Positions 51,669-53,391 of a stretch of 53,391 bases of DNA are shown here, piece by piece. This DNA is from Clostridia bacterium (GTDB lineage Bacteria; Bacillota; Clostridia; Oscillospirales; CAG-272). Under the pieces are notes generated by a model. The model did no database searches and was not told where the DNA came from. It was given only the letters and a program-made list of their open reading frames with translations. The stretch lies in the NCBI GenBank assembly GCA_017461475.1, contig JAFTXX010000015.1, forward strand, positions 1 through 53,391, read 5' to 3'. Each line of letters opens with the position of its first letter. The stretch's first letter is position 1. Both the position numbers and the translations under genes were made by a program.

Positions 51669-51700
51669 TCACACCTTATTTAAAGTGAGGCAAATATATA

Positions 51701-53203
51701 ATGAACAAGAACAAAAGTGTAGTCCTTATCGCCTTTTACAACACCAAGGCACTCGGCGTGCGCTACCTTGAGACCGCGATGAAAAACGCGGGTTATTCCG
51801 TAAAAACAATATTTTTTAAAGGCTTCAACAGCCAGAACCCGAGAGTTGCAACCGACAGAGAAATCGAGCTTTGCAAAGAGGAGATACTCGAGGCCGGCCC
51901 GCTTTTCGTCGGCCTTTCGGTTATGAGTTCGATGTACCTTGAAAGTGTTGAAAAACTTGTCAAAGAACTCAAAACGCTTGATATTCCGCTTGTTTTCGGA
52001 GGTGCGTTCGCAGCTATGTTTCCCGAGCGTTTCCTTGATATGGGCGGTAAGTTTGTCATTCGCGGCGACGGCGAGATTCCAATGGTAAAACTCGCAAACG
52101 CAATGCTTGACGGCAGCGACGTGAGTGCAAATCCCTCGCTCTGCTACAAAAAGGACGGCGAAGTCGTAGTCAACGAAATCGGCGACATCCTCGAAGAAAT
52201 CGACGGCTACGGTCTGCCCACCATCAACTGCGAAAACGCCTGCTACATCGAAAACGACACTCTGAATTACGGCGACCCGCAGCTTAGCGCAATGAGTTAT
52301 GAGGTTATCGCGTCCCGCGGCTGTCCTTTCACCTGCTCATACTGCTGCTGCATCAATCTGCACCGTATGTTCCCGAAAGACAAAAAGTATGTGCGCACCC
52401 GCTCGGTCGAGAGCGTCATTGCCGAACTCATAGAAGCGAAAAAACAGTTGAAAAAACTCGTTTTTGTACACTTCTACGATGAAATCTTCCCCAACACCCC
52501 CGGTTGGATAGACGAGTTTATCGTGCAGTACAAAAAGCACATCGGGCTTCCCTTTACCATCTGGTCACACCCAAAGATGGTGAAACTCGACGAACTGAAA
52601 AAACTCGTTTCCGTAGGTCTTACCGAGGTAATTATGGGAATCCAGTCGGGTTCGCCTTATATCCGCAAAGAGATTTTCCACCGTTTTGAGACGCAGGAAG
52701 ATATCATCAGCGCGACAAAAACCATCCGCGAAAGCGGCGTTTTCTGGGCAAGTTACGACTTCATGCTCCAGCACCCATTTGAAAAGATAGAACACCTCAA
52801 AGAGACATACTATCTCGTAAAAGAACTGGCAATGCCGCTTGAACTTCAACTTCACGGTCTCAACTTTCTCCCCGGCACCGACATCGTCGACATGGCGATA
52901 AACGACGGTCTTATCACCCGCGAGGAGATGGACAAGATAATGTACGCGCCGATGAAAGACCAGTTCGACGCATACTGGAAGCGCGAGGACGAGCGCGAAA
53001 GCCGCCTTTGGTACCGCCTTACCTACTGCCTGCAATACAAAAACTGCAGAAAGAAGTGCGAGCAATACGAAAAAGACGTGTTCAAATACGAATCCGAAAT
53101 CGACGCAATGTACGAAAAGTGCAAAAAGCGCTCCGATAATCGCTACGTCTACAAAAAAGGCAGAGTGGTTTTGAAGAGTTTAAGAATGAGACTGTTCAGA
53201 TAA
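51701..53203 (+). CDS. B12-binding-like radical SAM protein
   Basis: A 500-residue protein of the BchE/MiaB-like class with an N-terminal Rossmann cobalamin-binding-like domain (about 1-140: KSVVLIAFYNTKALGVRYLE, FVGLSVMSSMY, PLVFGGAFAAMFPE). The radical SAM barrel has its CxxxCxxC cluster motif in RGCPFTCSYCC (Cys208, 212, 215), then FYDEIFPNTPGWIDEF and GIQSGSPYIRKEIF. The usual cobalamin DxHxxG motif is not visible, so B12 may not be bound. The C terminus is Cys- and Lys-rich (YCLQYKNCRKKCEQYEKDV). The substrate is unknown; ribosome site is weak (GAGG 12 nt away). Confidence 0.88.
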   Translation: MNKNKSVVLIAFYNTKALGVRYLETAMKNAGYSVKTIFFKGFNSQNPRVATDREIELCKEEILEAGPLFVGLSVMSSMYLESVEKLVKELKTLDIPLVFGGAFAAMFPERFLDMGGKFVIRGDGEIPMVKLANAMLDGSDVSANPSLCYKKDGEVVVNEIGDILEEIDGYGLPTINCENACYIENDTLNYGDPQLSAMSYEVIASRGCPFTCSYCCCINLHRMFPKDKKYVRTRSVESVIAELIEAKKQLKKLVFVHFYDEIFPNTPGWIDEFIVQYKKHIGLPFTIWSHPKMVKLDELKKLVSVGLTEVIMGIQSGSPYIRKEIFHRFETQEDIISATKTIRESGVFWASYDFMLQHPFEKIEHLKETYYLVKELAMPLELQLHGLNFLPGTDIVDMAINDGLITREEMDKIMYAPMKDQFDAYWKREDERESRLWYRLTYCLQYKNCRKKCEQYEKDVFKYESEIDAMYEKCKKRSDNRYVYKKGRVVLKSLRMRLFR

Positions 53204-53233
53204 AAATACCGAGCCTTGCGGCTCGGTATTTTT
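53202..53233 (+). terminator. Terminator after the radical SAM gene
   Basis: AAAAATACCGAGCC, TTGC loop, GGCTCGGTATTTTT right at the stop codon. Confidence 0.88.
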
Positions 53234-53246
53234 GATGTGTGTAGTA

Positions 53247-53391
53247 AATTAATGTTTATGTTACAAACATCTCCGCCCGAGATCGCAACGCTGACGCTCA
53301 AGGATGACAAGGGCGGGATTTAGCAGAGTGCTAAAAAAGCCTTATTTTATCGCATTGCAACAACCCCCGCTTGTCATCCTCGAACGGAGCA
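53247..53391. repeat. MITE-like palindromic element, copy G (cut by window end)
   Basis: Begins AAATTAATGTTTATGTTACA and continues AACATCTCCGCCCGAGATCG and CTCAAGGATGACAAGGGCGGG. The middle part is nearly identical to the reverse complement of copy A at 1-193. In one loop GATCGCAACGCTGACG replaces GATCCTTCGCTGACG. Confidence 0.85.

Overview
The window is a stretch of chromosome from a Gram-positive-type anaerobe, most likely an uncultured gut member of the Clostridia (Bacillota). Supporting signs are strong AGGAGG-type ribosome sites, frequent TTG/GTG starts, near-consensus sigma-A promoters, single-membrane secreted and lipoprotein genes, a copper-amine-oxidase-N 'stalk' domain, a PF13303-type PTS IIC and an ACT + DUF711 gene pair. 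No rRNA gene or other marker allows a genus call.

Layout, left to right. (1) 194-2883: pstS-pstC-pstA phosphate importer on the minus strand; pstB would lie beyond the left edge. (2) 3121-11477: a minus-strand operon aroF-tyrA-aroB-aroA-aroC-pheA-aroEK-aroQ. It encodes every step from DAHP to chorismate plus both branch enzymes for Phe and Tyr, and aroE and aroK are fused. A consensus promoter is followed by a Phe/Tyr-rich leader peptide and a three-state attenuator, so the whole operon is probably controlled by charging of tRNA-Phe and tRNA-Tyr. (3) 11919-15122: nucleoside salvage genes deoC, deoB, cdd, udp. (4) 15243-16536: divergent trxA and trxB. (5) 16839-21704: secreted SH3/C39-peptidase-like protein, dus, a large secreted stalk protein and an unknown gene. 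(6) 21993-22145: tRNA-Trp and tRNA-Gly, then mscS. (7) 23694-31891: arginine operon argG-H-C-J-B-D-F with a consensus promoter flanked by ARG-box-like sites. (8) 32123-35110: an AT-richer DpnII-family restriction-modification island (HTH-fused Dam, small Cys-containing protein, DpnII nuclease, second methyltransferase). (9) 35239-37681: Fur-family regulator, acyltransferase and serine hydrolase. (10) 37885-39881: CPBP protease and PTS-IIC-like protein. (11) 40128-47165: pgeF, truB, aspS, a solute-binding-like protein with an apparent ATC start, alr, a lipoprotein and a small membrane protein. (12) 47317-53203: ACT protein, DUF711 protein, two tandem paralogous regulators of unusual architecture, and a radical SAM protein.

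Intergenic space is filled with repeats. One is a ~195-bp MITE-like palindromic element with terminal inverted repeats, in seven full or damaged copies plus a half copy. Another is a set of arrays of short variable hairpins joined by a nearly constant linker (AGTGATATT and variants) at four places. There are also several single long palindromes. The MITE copies carry symmetric GATC sites, the expected target of the DpnII system. Two nearly identical copies in opposite orientation flank the aro operon plus deoC, and another opposite pair lies at the two window ends.

The observations most worth following are the aroF leader attenuator, the hairpin-array family, the DpnII island with an HTH-fused Dam, and the tandem ligand-binding/C-terminal-HTH regulators next to a radical SAM gene.
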